From: Zygnema cylindricum
Taxonomy: Eukaryota > Streptophyta > Zygnematophyceae > Zygnematales > Zygnemataceae
Length of the DNA stretch: 64,000 bases
Assembly (NCBI GenBank): GCA_037447655.1
Contig: JBBHKE010002632.1
Location: forward strand, 302,511-366,510
Direction: 5' to 3'
Below, piece by piece: positions 22,488 to 34,140 of this stretch. The number at the start of each line of letters is the position of its first letter. Positions within the stretch are counted from its first letter, which is position 1. The notes beneath the pieces were generated by a model. It was not told where the DNA came from. It saw only the letters and a list, made by a program, of their open reading frames with translations, and searched no databases. Both the position numbers and the translations under genes were made by a program.

Positions 22488-23453
22488 TAACAGGATCTCC
22501 TACCTCTCAGAAAATCCCATTACTACAAACAATTCCAACCACACATTCCACACATTGGAAAACACACATCCACATTTGACAACACTCACATAAGGATAAA
22601 CTTTAAATTAGAAGAAGCTTCTGTCCACATAACATTAGCTTGGTCTCTTGCCCTCGTGGCTCAACCCTTCTTATTAAAGTGTTTTCCACTACTCTCCTCT
22701 CTTAATAATTCTATCTCTTAACTACTAAAACACTATTTAGTTAGTAAGAGATTTCAATGCAAAATGCCTTTTCTCCAATTTGGTATTAATCGCTCAGGAC
22801 CAAGATCAACCGGAATTTCCACAAACTTTTCCAAAGGAAAAGATGTCTACTCTCCTCTTACACTTCACTATTTATCCATCATCGCCCTGGACTCGCCAGG
22901 CCAGAGTCAACGCTCCGTTTTAACAGGCTTTTACCTGGGCCAATCATTGATCAGCAAAGACTCAGACTGACCAATGCAAAAACGTGCGAAATCTCTTACT
23001 AACTACTTAGCGCTTTACTAACCAATCAAACGTTACGTTTCACTACGTAACATTTACGTGCAAAATTGCGCGCCAAACGAAACGCGACTTCGCACGAGCG
23101 TGCGTAACAAATTTTGCACGCGAAACTTCCTACGAAATTCCCTTAAGTGAAAGTGACGTTTCGTACTAAAATTTGTACGAAACGAAGCACCGTGCATACT
23201 AAACGTTTCATTAGAACTTTATGAAACGTACGCGCGTAATTTCGGTACTAATTTGACCCTTAACCCGTTTCAATGATACCCACTTGTTATTTAGACCCCA
23301 CGCTGTCACCTAAATACACCCATCGCTATAACTTTTAAAATATAACTCCAAATAGCGTGATTCTTTCGCGGACGTCTACCAATTTTAGTACTCTATAATC
23401 ATAACACCTAAATACCCATTTATAAACAAGTTCGATCCGCTATTACTGTTACA
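22488..23453 (-). repeat. 5' LTR of gypsy element
   Basis: 966 bp, counterpart of 15672-16638. Confidence 0.96.
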
Positions 23454-24557
23454 ATAGTCTTTTTTAGAGCTCTTTCATTTTATGCCATTATTGTGGTTTT
23501 TTATTCCAAAAAGTGTGAGATAGGAGCGGAATGGTGAGAGGGAGAGAGAAAGAGGCACCCCCAAGGATTTCGCTCTTGCGAAAAGGCATACGTTGCCAAA
23601 GACCCTTGCTCGGAAAAAAGTTCGTACAGGTTGGAAACAGACAACTTTTTTTTTCTTGTGTGCTCCACGTTTTGCACAAATGTTTCAAAATTTTATAGCA
23701 CGTGCAAAAATATAATATTATTTCTTGTTTAACCGTTAAATTAACTAAAATAGACTCTCGAGTCGATTTCAGGTAAGGTGTGATAATGAGCATGAATGAC
23801 GTCGCAATGATGTTGCAATGGGTCGAAAAGAGCAAGAAGACAAGTTGTAGTACATTCTAAGTTTTAAGTTGACGCAAATTAGAACTATGGTTTTTCCCAA
23901 ATTTTTTGTACTAAAATTTTTTGTACTAAAAAAGATTTTCTCCTTGGTAGGCTCTGTTTTGTACGCAAAAGACAAAAAATACACCTTGCTTTAAAACATG
24001 GGAGCGTGCCCTTACAGTCCTTTGACTATGTTTGGATCCAATAAATAACGTATATAACATACACCCAGCGCGGCGAAACGGCCAAAAGGCGCCAAAATTT
24101 TGCGGGAATTCCTTTTTGTTGAGCAAGTTTTTTCGCAATTTGAAGATATGACGCCGTTTAAACGTAAAATTTGTGACTCATTCAAACCACGTGGCAGCCT
24201 TTCACACCTCCAAAGAGACTGCTCCCATTTCAAATTTTTTTTTTTATCTTCGTGTAATCGAATGGCTGCACTAAGATCCAAAAAAAACAAATGGAGTTCG
24301 CCAGAGCACGTCGCGATAAACGTTCGCTAGAGGCGCTAAAAGACGAGAATTTGCTTCTTCTAGCCCAAGAAAATAGATAGCATGGAGTAGACCTTAATTA
24401 TTAAAATACCGGTAGGCGAGCTACAGTACAATATCGCACTTGAAAGCTGTCTTAAAACGACAAATAAATACGATAAATGAAACCCTGTAAAGTTTTACGA
24501 AAAAATATGTGCTGAAAACGAAATCATCACAAATAGTGTCTCCAAGGATTTACACTA

Positions 24558-25010
24558 CACCGCGAATCGTAATTAGAGTTATGTACGAAAATTCTGTCAC
24601 CCCTAATATTGACTCTTTCACCCTAAATAGAGTACACAATTCTAAATTATTTTTTACATTATTTAAGGTACTTTTTTAATCAGCGTTAACAACTCTAATA
24701 TAGTGTCGTTTAAAATAGTGTGGCGTACGATCGGTGTCTGACCATGCAAATTGTACTTTATTAACTAAAAAAGTACAAAAAAGGATTTAATACAGGCATT
24801 TATCATGTAACTGCATTTTCACAAACCTCGTAACGCAAACGTCATAATGACGTGAAACTGTACGCTTTGTCAGATTTTGTACGTAAACCTAATTTACAAG
24901 AAAATATAACAGCGCATATAATTAGTACGGAAAATAACCCAAATTAGAGTTATTGATAAATTATAGTAAAATTTGTTTTTTAAAAAATCTGATTACACAA
25001 ATTAGAATTA
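24558..25010. mobile_element. TA-MITE fragment, one end visible
   Basis: It starts with TA then CACCGCGAATCG-TAATTAGAG, the family terminus. Internal text resembles other copies (the GTCTGACCATGC and GTACTTTATTA region). No matching right terminus is present; the sequence meets the Harbinger-like element at 25015. Confidence 0.6.
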
Positions 25011-25590
25011 ATAAGGGTCAAGTTCCATCTGTCGTTTCCGTAATCGTACGGCCAACTCTACGGGCCGGGTTAATTGAGGGTGAGGTTCTATTAGATAAAA
25101 AATGTCATTGTTTACTAAAAATCGTATTGTTTCATACAGTGCCGTACAACAAACAGAAATGCCAAAAAAACAAGCGAATGAGGAATTTGATTCTCCATGT
25201 TTATGGGCGTAAGCATGGACCGTCGGATGCATACTCGTATACGCCATCGTCTGACACTTTCAGTTCGCAACAAGTGACCTGGAGTAGGTCAATTCTAAGC
25301 GCCTAAACGAATATCATCGTGCCTTGTGGAAAAGTAAACAAATATCCACGACGACCGCGCAACCATGTGGGTACACGTCGCATATGATGTTGAAATTCAA
25401 GTATTTTCTAGGTCTAGAGATTGTAAAATAAAAGGCAAAAAAGAGACGGTGATAGCCTGCCTCTAACTCTTCTCTCAAGTCCCCAAACTTGTCGCAATCA
25501 CTGAAGACTGGAGGAGGAGTAAGAGCCATGGCTGCCTAGGTTGTCCAAAGAGGACAGGAAGGCCAATCTTGGTAGAGTTACAAAAGGTTT

Positions 25591-25632
25591 GACGGACCCA
25601 GGAATTGTTCCTGGTACCTATAGTAGTCCGTC
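25591..25632. repeat. Small perfect hairpin
   Basis: GACGGAC and GTCCGTC bound a 42-bp inverted repeat that also contains the near-palindrome CCAGGAATTGTTCCTGG. The function is unknown; it may mark the ends of an insertion. Confidence 0.5.
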
Positions 25633-26149
25633 ACAGTAGAAGTTAGCTTTATCGTATAAGTCTAGGATCAGTACTAAGAAATATGGAGTTTGACAAATAT
25701 ATAAATAATTACACACAGACTTGTTCGTTTAACAGGAAATTGATACGTAGTGCATAGATATAGTTTTAGATAGTACGGAGTACGATTTTATGTATTGTAA
25801 GAAACGAATACCGCGCATTTGTTTCGACCGCGAAACAAATACCGCGTGTCTATTTTCAACGGCTAGAAATATATCCGGTTTCGATCAGGCGGCCACGATA
25901 GGCGCCGCGATCGCGGAATATGTACTTTTGGCGTTTTACGGTCATCGCCACGTTAAGGGACACGTGGCTGGTCAACATTGGATTGCGGCAACTCCGGATA
26001 TTACGGGAACAAATCCGGATATGACATGTGTCGACATTTCGGCCATGTTGTACGATGGTTGTATAGAAAGTATACCGACACTTGTACTTTTCTGTACGAC
26101 ACAGTAATGTGATTGGTGTCGTACGTCAGTTGATAGAGTTTAGAGAGAG

Positions 26150-26345
26150 ATAGGACTTAGAAAATTTAGTAGGTAGTCGCCTCCCTCCAAAAGAGCTCTT
26201 GTACAAAAGGTCATCTTTGACCACTCATAACTTACTGCTCAAGGGAGCAAATTCAGAGATTATTTTTGCTGCAGACTCAAAGAAGTCCAGGCTACACAGA
26301 GGTGTTGTTGGTTAGAGTGTTTGTCTACCAAGGTGGCTGCATTTC
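26150..26345. repeat. Dispersed repeat shared, inverted, with 51430-51745
   Basis: The block GAGCTCTTGTACAAAAGGTC...CTCATAACTTACTGCTCAAGGGAGCAAATTCAGAG recurs in reverse complement near 51600-51700. No coding function is recognised. Confidence 0.65.
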
Positions 26346-27686
26346 TAAGAGAAAGTCAAAGTGAGGAATTTTATCCAAAACTCATATTCTAACTTTGCAT
26401 TATGTGGTGGAACTGAGCACACAGAAAGTATTATTTCACAGGGGTGAAGTTGTAATGGGGTTCTGATTGTCAAGGGGTCAATCATTTGGGTTTCTATAAA
26501 GTTGGAGTCGGCACTACTTAGATAAGCTTCTTGTGAGCTACCTACTTTGACGACTAATGGAGGTCTTAGAGTTTCATATGACATGTGCCTTCCGCTAGGC
26601 AGAATGCGAGGCCACCGAAAGCCGCAAGAAAATCTTTGATGGAGGATATTGTTTCACGTTTCTGTTGTCATCCACTAACTATTTTGACATATTTGTACGC
26701 TTTTACAAATCTTAAGTTTCGTCCACCCATCTTTCGAGTCATTTTTTATCTTCGCAAGTACAAATATGTGGTCACAATTTGCTTTCAAAGATTCTTTGAA
26801 GATTTCTAAAATCATATTCATCTATAACGTGGACCAATCAAAGTGTGCTACGCAAATAAAATGTTGGTTACTGACCAGACACAATAGAACGATGGCTTCA
26901 GGAAATGAATATTTGACGTTTACTGAGACCGCCTAATGGAACAACGCTCTGAGTTGATGTTCCGTCACGAAGAGTCTGTAATCCGCTTGTTATACATTGA
27001 GTGGCACCACATGGGTTTTGATCGGATATTTAAAATCTTAAAAAAAAAAATCACACCGACAAATTTCACTTCAAATCTTCACTTGCGCATAATACGACAT
27101 AACTTTTGTACTTTCTCCAAACGCCAGTCTTTTACGCCGACTCATTTTCTAGGGTTCCAGTATTTCGAACATGACGAAAATCCTTTGTCGGAAATAATGT
27201 GACGAAAGAAATTGCGCGACGAAGGACCGTTTTGAGATTACTTTTTTAATTTTCAGTTGCATTTTGAAAAGTACATACCATGTGCAAATTTCGTCGATTT
27301 TCGTTGGTTTTCTATCGTGACACGTAGCTTATTCGTCTAGTGTGTCACGATTAATTTTTTTTCTGTATCTGCCAACCCACCTCCTACAGGTACGTTGGCA
27401 GCTACAGAGGAAAATGAAGTGAACGCCTCGTGGATGAACATCCGACGGTCACTATTACCTCTAAGACCTTTAGAGAGTATTCGCAAGATTCCCTGTAATG
27501 TTGTTTCGCGTATAAAAACAAAATAAGCGGTACGGTTTGGTACGGATAGTCGCGGAATTTGGTAAACTACCCCACTTTTCGATTGATGGAACTTGACCCT
27601 TAACTCTAATTATTTTTTTTCATTTTTGTACCCTAAATATTTCTTAACTCTTATTACAATTTGAGGTGTACTGTACATGAAAGGTA

Positions 27687-27885
27687 CACCATGAATCGTT
27701 ATTAGCCTTATGTACGCTATATCTATACCCCAAAATTTTGACATTGATACCTTAAATATAATAAATTACACTATTTAAGGACGTGGACCATAATGTGCCA
27801 CGTCTCCTAGCACTAAATAAGAATGAATGACGCTAATTTTTTCTTTACACTAATAATTTCTATACGCCAATAACGATTCAAGGTG
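27687..27885. mobile_element. TA-MITE, 199 bp
   Basis: Termini CACCATGAATCG-TTATTAGC and CCAATAACGATTCAAGGTG, TA on both sides (27685-27686, 27886-27887). Confidence 0.8.
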
Positions 27886-28126
27886 TAATTCAGTACAATC
27901 GTTTTAGTGAAACAGCGCCAATAGCGCGATTTTTTGACCAGATGAGAATCGGACGGTTAGAGGCTATGCTGACGTTGTTGTTCGATACAAAAATTTGGCG
28001 AATGGGACGCCATAAAAAATAAAAAAAATAAAATACGCCGCCAGCGCGCCACCCAAGACAAGTCTTATCGAAAAGCCAATAGAACATCCTAAATTGCGAC
28101 ACGTGGACCAGATCATAATTCTTTTA

Positions 28127-30360
28127 GGGTGCGTCTCCATGTGCCAAAGTAAGGGTTTTTTTCTGTTGTTTTCTTGTAAAACGTAGAGCCGTACCATGTA
28201 AGTTTCTGCTGTACAAAAAAATAGAAAAATGAGAAGTACATTTTGCGTCATCATCAAATTTTGAATGTACTACATGTTGTCGTCTTGTGTTCTTCGACCC
28301 ACGGCCACGCCAAAAAATGTCATCTTCAAACTTTTATTTAAAAAACAGGGACGATGTGTTTTAAAATAAAGTCTTTTCAAAAAACAAATAGGTACACGGA
28401 TTAGCACGTGTAAAAAAATTCACAAAAATTTCAAACGAATTCAATCGACAGCGAAAGGTACACTATTCGTTATATTTTGTCTGTTTGCGTTCAGGTATGA
28501 CAAGGCAAAGTACACAATTTGTTAAGTTTTGTCCGTTTGCGCCATGTACGGATTTTATTTCGCCAGGGGTCTCAAGATTTCGATGCCATTTCACGTCGAG
28601 CGGAGAAGCGACATAAAGGCAAAATGCATCTTCTTCAACCGTGAAACCATAATTTAAAAGTAGGTGACCGTACGCCCATACAATATGTCTATTGTACGCA
28701 AAACATACAATATGCCTTTAAGACCCATATTGTATTGGCCACAAAATGAAATAAAATAGGAACAGGGTTGAGTTGCACATCGATCGATAGAGAATTAACG
28801 ACATGTCCAAAATTTGAAATAAAATCGGACAAAAAAATAAAAAATTCTTTGAGTTTTGAGGGACTTTTATTTAAACCGTCAGATTTGGACGATGAGACGC
28901 TCGCTGATCAAAGTAGGCGATTTAAAAAGATCACATGAAAAGCCCGTAACACAACTTACGAGAGGACAATCTGTCATATTAGCGTCTGCAATTTTGAGGG
29001 CCACACTAAATAAAGTCTCAAATTGACCAACCAGGCAGTATGGGACGATAAAAAAAAAAATTACCACACTGCCAAAAAAATTACCAAAACCTACGGACCA
29101 ACCCCGTTGGTGGCTGCAAAACAACTTTTCGAAAAGCTATGAACTGTCCGTACTCTCTCTCTCGTCTCACTCTCACCGCTCTCCACCGCGCTCATTTTAA
29201 CTCCATCGCAATTATTTGAAATCTTTGAAAAAAAAAATTGGATCTTTGAAAAAAAAAATGTCGGTTGCAAAAATGCTTACACTAATATAGGTCCGTACAA
29301 AATCTGACAAATCGTACAAAAATCGAACGTTCACACGGTCGAAACGTGGCCGTCAGACGAATATGTGTGAATGGGATTTTTTACGACATGGTTTTTTTCC
29401 CTTTTTAGAACGCACATTCTCATGCGTCCGCGGTTACTAAAACTAATTTATTGTATTTTTTAATTTAAAAAGGTACATTTATGTATGGTCTGACACTGAC
29501 CGTACACCACTCTATTTAAGAGACAACGTACTTTCATTTTTTACGGTACTTGGAAAATAACCCTAATTAGAGTGATGAAAAATATAGAATAAACTACGCT
29601 ATTTGCGAATTTAAAAAAAACCGAAAAGGAATTAGCCGACACTACGCTAATAGCGATTGGCGGTGCAGTGAACTAGAGAACCGCATATAGTGATTCCTTA
29701 CATTTAATGCAATGTTGGGATGTTGCCTTAACTGTATTCCTTTCTTTGGCAATTTTTAGTTTGTGGCCGGTTTGCTGGATCTGTAATCTACTTTTTTTTT
29801 TTTTTTTCCCATGGTTCAATCACGGTAGAAATTTTGTTTGGTTGCCCGTCCGCGTTTTTTTTTTGTTTTTCCCGGTTTTTTTTCCCACGGAATGTCATCC
29901 TACGCCATGTCAGTTCGCTAAAAAAATTCGTCCGGGCGGCGTGCGCTGTACTTTGATCTTACGTCAAATTCGGACGTTTGTACAGGAGTGTGCACGACGC
30001 ACACACATACAGTATGCCTACGTTGCGCGAGTTTTGTGCAAAGTTTTGTGCGCCTACCAAAGGCCTACCATAAAAAAGCCTACTTTTGAACTATGCGTGA
30101 AACGGCACAGGCTAGAAGGCGGTACGTCTACAATGTCACGAAAACTTATGCGACGTCACAAGCTGCTACAAAAATAACGTGCGTTATCACAGATTGTAGA
30201 CGTTGACAGCCGTCACGGGCATTGTCAGCGTATACAATCGTCACACGCTTAAGTAACTATGTCGTTGTTACACATAGGGACACCCGAAATCCGGGTCCGC
30301 CGGATCTGCGCTAAAAAACAAAGTTTTTTCTCTAAGTTTAATGTACATGGAGACGCACCC
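28127..30360. mobile_element. Harbinger-like element, 2.2 kb, with nested MITEs
   Basis: A perfect 16-bp inverted repeat, GGGTGCGTCTCCATGT, starts at 28127 and ends at 30360, flanked by TTA at 28124-28126 and 30361-30363. Inside are parts of an ATAGTTCAAAAGTAGG-type MITE (28650-28975 and its other end at 30050-30100) and a TA-family MITE (about 29228-29663). No transposase is seen; the 156-aa ORF at 29707-30177 shows no recognisable domain. Confidence 0.8.
29228..29663. mobile_element. TA-family MITE, reverse orientation relative to 14348-14885
   Basis: Long matches to 14348-14885 in reverse complement, including GGTCTGACACTGACCGTAC and AACGCACATTCTCATGC. It ends GCTAATAGCGATTGGCGGTG. The left end is truncated and the right TA is lost. 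Confidence 0.72.
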
Positions 30361-30625
30361 TTAGAAAAATATATAAATAAAACATAAACTAAACGCGGTA
30401 ACATCGTAGCCGTCGATTGAGATACGCTACACACCGTAAAAAAAGTTAAAACGTCATCAGACTTAACGTTTTCGACGACGTTTACAGCGTTTCCCATCGC
30501 CGCATGTCGTTTTTTTTTGGCGCGCAACATCACAGATATCGTTCTATGGGTGTAAAATAGACGCCTCAAATTGTCGTATTCGTTTCAAATATATGTCTAC
30601 CGAAGTCACACTATTTGAAATTCAT

Positions 30626-30633
30626 TATAAATA
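30626..30633 (+). promoter_or_regulatory. Candidate TATA box of desiccation-related gene
   Basis: TATAAATA lies 161 bp before the ATG at 30794, followed by a GA-rich leader (about 30700-30785). Position and composition suit a plant core promoter; no transcript evidence is available. Confidence 0.5.
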
Positions 30634-32149
30634 GAGAGGCATTATTTGAAGGGAAGCATCAAAAGACAAAACAAAAATTCGAGTGTATCTTGAGAAGTCG
30701 AGAGAGACAGAGAGGGAGAGAGAGGGAGCGAGAAAGAAAGAGAGGGAACAAAAGAACAAAAGAGAGGGAGAGAGACCAAGAGAGGAATATACAATGGCAT
30801 CAACTTTCATCTTGTTTTATGTTATAGTTTCAGTTTTATCCGTAACCTTTATTTTGCCTTCTTTGGCTCAACTTCCCACAGCCCCACCGGCTCCCGGAGT
30901 TCCCTTGGGAGAAAAAGACCTATTTCAAGTAAGATTTGAAGTATAAGTATAGCTTTTTGAGTATCTATTCTCACGTTAAACCCTAAATTATTTTATATAA
31001 AATCTAATATCTAACATGTCCAACCTTCAAGTATTACATGAAGCTCCAAAACATTCACATATTCAATATTTTTTTTGAAGGTTTTTGTAAATTAAATAAT
31101 TTTTCTGTTTCAGTTCAAATCCGCATGTTGTATTTTATATAAAATGGATGCGGGAATAAATTTAAAGAACATTTTAAACAAACTTACCCACCCAAACATA
31201 AAAACTTGGATGTTTTTTCTTTTTTTTTTTTGGCCTGAAAATGGCTATCAATTGAAATCATGAAAAATAAAGAACAAAAATAAATCTTCGAATAAGGTTA
31301 GATTGAAGTTAAGGCGACAGTTTTTTTCTCTTATGATATTTGATTAAATGATATCCATTACATTTTTCCCGGGGCATAATTTATCAGCTTGCCCTAAATT
31401 TGGAGTATTTGGAGGCCGAATTTTATCTATTTTCCGCATTTGGAGTCGGATTAGACGCATTTGCACCCAATTTGACCGGAGGAGGCCCTCCTCCTATTGG
31501 AGGGAGAAAGGCGAATTTGTCCGTGAATGTGGAAAAAATCGCGGTGATGCTCGGGTTTCAAGAAATCGGCCATGTCCGGTAATGCCTATCTACCTTAAAT
31601 TCTAATTATGGAGTTTTGAAATTTTAGTACTGATTCATCTATGTTAAAAAAGGGTTAGTAATAGGGACACACTTTGTCTTCTAAATGTTAAATGCATTGA
31701 ATTTTTTTGAAGTCATGATAGGACTATTGTCAACATGCAAACAAACATAATGCTTGTTTTAAGAACAATCTCCGAAATCTGTAGTATTTTTAACTACAAT
31801 CCATTTTGATCATTAACGACAAATCCAAAACTAGTTGCGTTCATTTAAATTGGTTCCCCAATTCCTTTGCGTTTGTATATCCTAATAAATTCGTCAAAAG
31901 TACAATTGCTCTTTTAAGTAAGTTACTAGTCGAATAATCCCACGCACATCCCATTTATTCATTAACGAAAACCTTAAATCCAACATATCGTCTATTTTTA
32001 GTTTAGCAGAAAACCCCACTCCATATTCCTGCTTTTTTCGTCAGTTAAAGAGCTTTTAATACTCCGTTTCCACCACATCCAAAGGTCTTAATTAAATTAA
32101 TGTGATTTGATGTAAATTTCATTAATAGTCTACTGCTAACAATAAACGA

Positions 32150-32860
32150 ACAAATATCAGTAGCCCCAGTCTCAATCACGGTCTCAGTTTCAGTTGCAAT
32201 CTATCAAATTGTCAATATCAATTCTTCACGAAAAATCAATTGCAATGTTAAGGTAATCTCAAACCTCAACCTCTAGCTTTTATCAGAATGTGAACCTCAA
32301 CCTCAATTTAATTTCAGAAGTTCAATCATTGACAATGTCAATGCTAATCTTCATATCATTCTCTGTCCTAAACTCATGTTCATGTCAAACTCAACCTCAA
32401 AGTCAAAAGGCAGTCAATCAAGTGCATGTCAATTTCAACATCCACATTCAGGATCTTAAATCACAATGCCGATGTTGTAGTCTAACCTCAATATTAATCT
32501 GTTTCTTAATATCAATCTCGATCTCAACCTCAACAGTTAAAATAATGACAATGTCAACATCATCCCAATCACATGTCAATGTCAATGTCGTACCCTTTAT
32601 CTCAACCTAAATTGATGACTTAATGTCAATCTCGTTCTTAGTTTGTTCTTAAATCTTAGTTGCTTTCTAATCTCAATCTCAATCTTAATTGATTTCATAC
32701 TCTCAATCTTAACTTCAATGTCAACTGGTTAATATCAATCGTGATGTCAATGTCAGAGCTTTAACAATCTTTATCGATGTCTTAATGTGAATTTCAGCCC
32801 AATCGCAATCTCAACATCAATCTCCATGTCAATGTCTTAGTCTTATCTTCTTAATCGAAG
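32150..32860. repeat. Degenerate hexamer tract (TCAATC/TCAACC type) in intron
   Basis: Dense, imperfect CTCAATCTCAACC-like units fill the intron where the missing exon of the desiccation gene would be expected. A similar TTTCAA tract sits in an expansin intron at 42100-42960. Confidence 0.75.
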
Positions 32861-32869
32861 TGATAACTT

Positions 32870-33062
32870 TTTCTCATTCACTTCCTCCCTCCCTCCCTCC
32901 CTCTCTCCTCCCTTACCCTTTTCCTCTATCCCTCTCCCTATGCCTCTGCCTCTGTCCTCGACCCTCTCTCTCTCTCTCTCCCTTTCCCTCTTCCCCTCCC
33001 TTATCCCTGCCCTCTACCTCACTCTCTCGCTGTCTCCCTCTTTCTCTCTCCCTCTCCCTCAC
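32870..33062. repeat. CT-rich microsatellite before splice acceptor
   Basis: Runs of CCCT and CTCT on the plus strand end at the acceptor CACCAG (33065). It doubles as an extended polypyrimidine tract. Confidence 0.8.
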
Positions 33063-33341
33063 CAGCTTCGCGATCGCCTTGACGGTTCCGGTACCATCGA
33101 CGACGAAAACATCGTAGTTCCGAAAATTCTCGGAGCCGAGATGAATACGACAACAAACATTCTCTCGGCCAATTGGGACTCTCTATCCTTCGCCCGAAAT
33201 CCCGCCCAAACTCTCTCCATTGTGTACGGAACTGGAAGTCCCTCAATTCCCGGAGGATTTTGGCCCAAAGGGGCTACTGGCAATATCGCTAACTACTACC
33301 TCACCCACCCCTCTGATGCTATTGGGCAGCCCTTGGAGTGA

Positions 33342-34140
33342 GAAGGGGGAGGGAGAAGGACAGCCTGAGGAGGGAGAGGGAGGAAAGTGGCAGAGGAAGG
33401 AGAGAAGGAGGGACTGGGGCTGAGGCTCTCTGTACCATAATATCACTGACGTAGCTTCTTTTTTAAGATGGAGAATAGAATTGCTTGGTTTTGAAATGAA
33501 TGGTTTTTGGTTGAATTTTGTACATACAGATAAGATCTGTATTCTACTTTTACTCTTGATTCTTTAAGGGCTGTATCTCTGATGTTTTGGAGGACTTTTT
33601 TAGAAACTTTTAATCTTCTAAAAGTCGAAGGAAAGGTGGATGTCGAAGATTTTTTTCGGGATTTTTACTGTGTATTTTTGAAGATTTTAGGGTTTTAGTA
33701 TAGTATTTTAATATAGTACGATCAAAGTATTTTTATTCGTACTTTTACTCTGGTTTTAGATTCTTTAGATTGTGTTTTTCTCCGTAACCCTTTCGAACTG
33801 TGGAATTTTGTGTTTGGTTTTGCGATATTTTAAATTTTCTTTGAAGGAACGTGTACTTATAAGCTGCCTCTTTGTATGTAAATTTCGTTCTTTATTACCT
33901 TTTTTGGTCTATTATCTTTGGTAACTGAGACTGTTTAAAAAAAATTTAAGAAATAAAAAAAAAAAATATTACCTTTTTTGGTCTATTATCTTTGGTAACT
34001 GAGACTGTTTAAAAAAATTTAAGAAATAAAAAAAAGGAACTTCCCCTCCTTTCCGAGATTCCTCTAATTTTGTCTAGTACGCTCCTTTTCCTGTTCATCT
34101 TTTTGCTCTGTTTTGTTTGTCCTTTTTCCTTAAAATTTGC
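33342..34140. other. 3' flank of desiccation gene
   Basis: AT-rich, with a 60-bp direct duplication (ACCTTTTTTGGTCTATTATC... near 33900 and 33970). The part from about 34080 resembles 61040-61110 downstream of the second copy. No gene seen. Confidence 0.5.

Larger units (their letters stand above)
15672..23453 (-). mobile_element. Ty3/gypsy LTR retrotransposon, nearly intact, 7782 bp
   Basis: LTRs of 967 and 966 bp (15672-16638, 22488-23453) begin TGTAACA and end TGTTACA. The direct repeat ATAGT flanks them at 15667-15671 and 23454-23458. I count only about seven differences between the LTRs, so the insertion is young. The minus strand carries gag, zinc knuckles, protease and a 996-codon RT-RNase H-integrase ORF. 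One TAG in gag and a G-run frame change are the only breaks seen, apart from a gag/protease frame overlap. Confidence 0.97.
15285..24011. mobile_element. Harbinger-like MITE (about 0.94 kb net) split by a gypsy element
   Basis: Termini GGGTGCATTTCCATGT (15285) and ACATGGGAGCGTGCCC (ending 24011) form an imperfect inverted repeat, flanked by TTA at 15282-15284 and 24012-24014. A 3-bp TWA duplication and GGG-starting termini fit PIF/Harbinger. The gypsy element with its ATAGT duplication lies inside. The remaining 940 bp align with the uninterrupted 934-bp copy at 54534-55467. Confidence 0.85.
25015..27599. mobile_element. Harbinger-like element, 2.6 kb, no recognised transposase
   Basis: It begins GGGTCAAGTTCCATC and ends GATGGAACTTGACCC, a 15-bp perfect inverted repeat, next to TAA on the left and TTA on the right. 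The termini resemble those at 47753-48434. The interior shares blocks with that element (near 25320-25380 and 26820-26940) and with the repeat at 51430-51745. The ORF at 25790-26107 has no recognised domain. Confidence 0.65.
30794..33341 (+). pseudogene. Desiccation-related protein PCC13-62-like (ferritin-like), middle exon(s) missing
   Basis: Three exons are recognisable. Exon 1 (30794-30928) encodes a hydrophobic signal peptide ending near S-L-A-Q, then a Pro-rich mature start, with donor CAA|GTAAGA. Exon 2 (31388-31578) encodes L-N-L-E-Y-L-E-A-E-F and A-P-N-L-T-G-G-G-P-P-P-I-G-G-R-K-A-N-L, the hallmark of this Ferritin_2 family, ending G-F-Q-E-I-G-H-V-R. Exon 3 (33066-33341) encodes the conserved C-terminus with V-V-P-K-I-L-G-A-E, N-I-L-S-A-N and P-G-G-F-W-P-K-G-A, stop TGA. 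The roughly 100-residue second half of the four-helix domain is absent. Exon 2 ends in phase 2 and exon 3 begins in phase 0, so direct joining is out of frame. Either a pseudogene or an exon lost or undetected in the repeat-filled intron. Confidence 0.8.

Noticed and set aside
25790-26107. 105-codon ORF as a host gene
   Set aside because: It lies inside a terminal-repeat-bounded element and has no recognisable domain or splice context; mentioned only as unexplained.
29707-30177. 156-codon ORF as transposase of the 28.1-30.4 kb element
   Set aside because: No DDE spacing or helix-turn-helix signature could be seen and it starts in poly-T/poly-Phe text.
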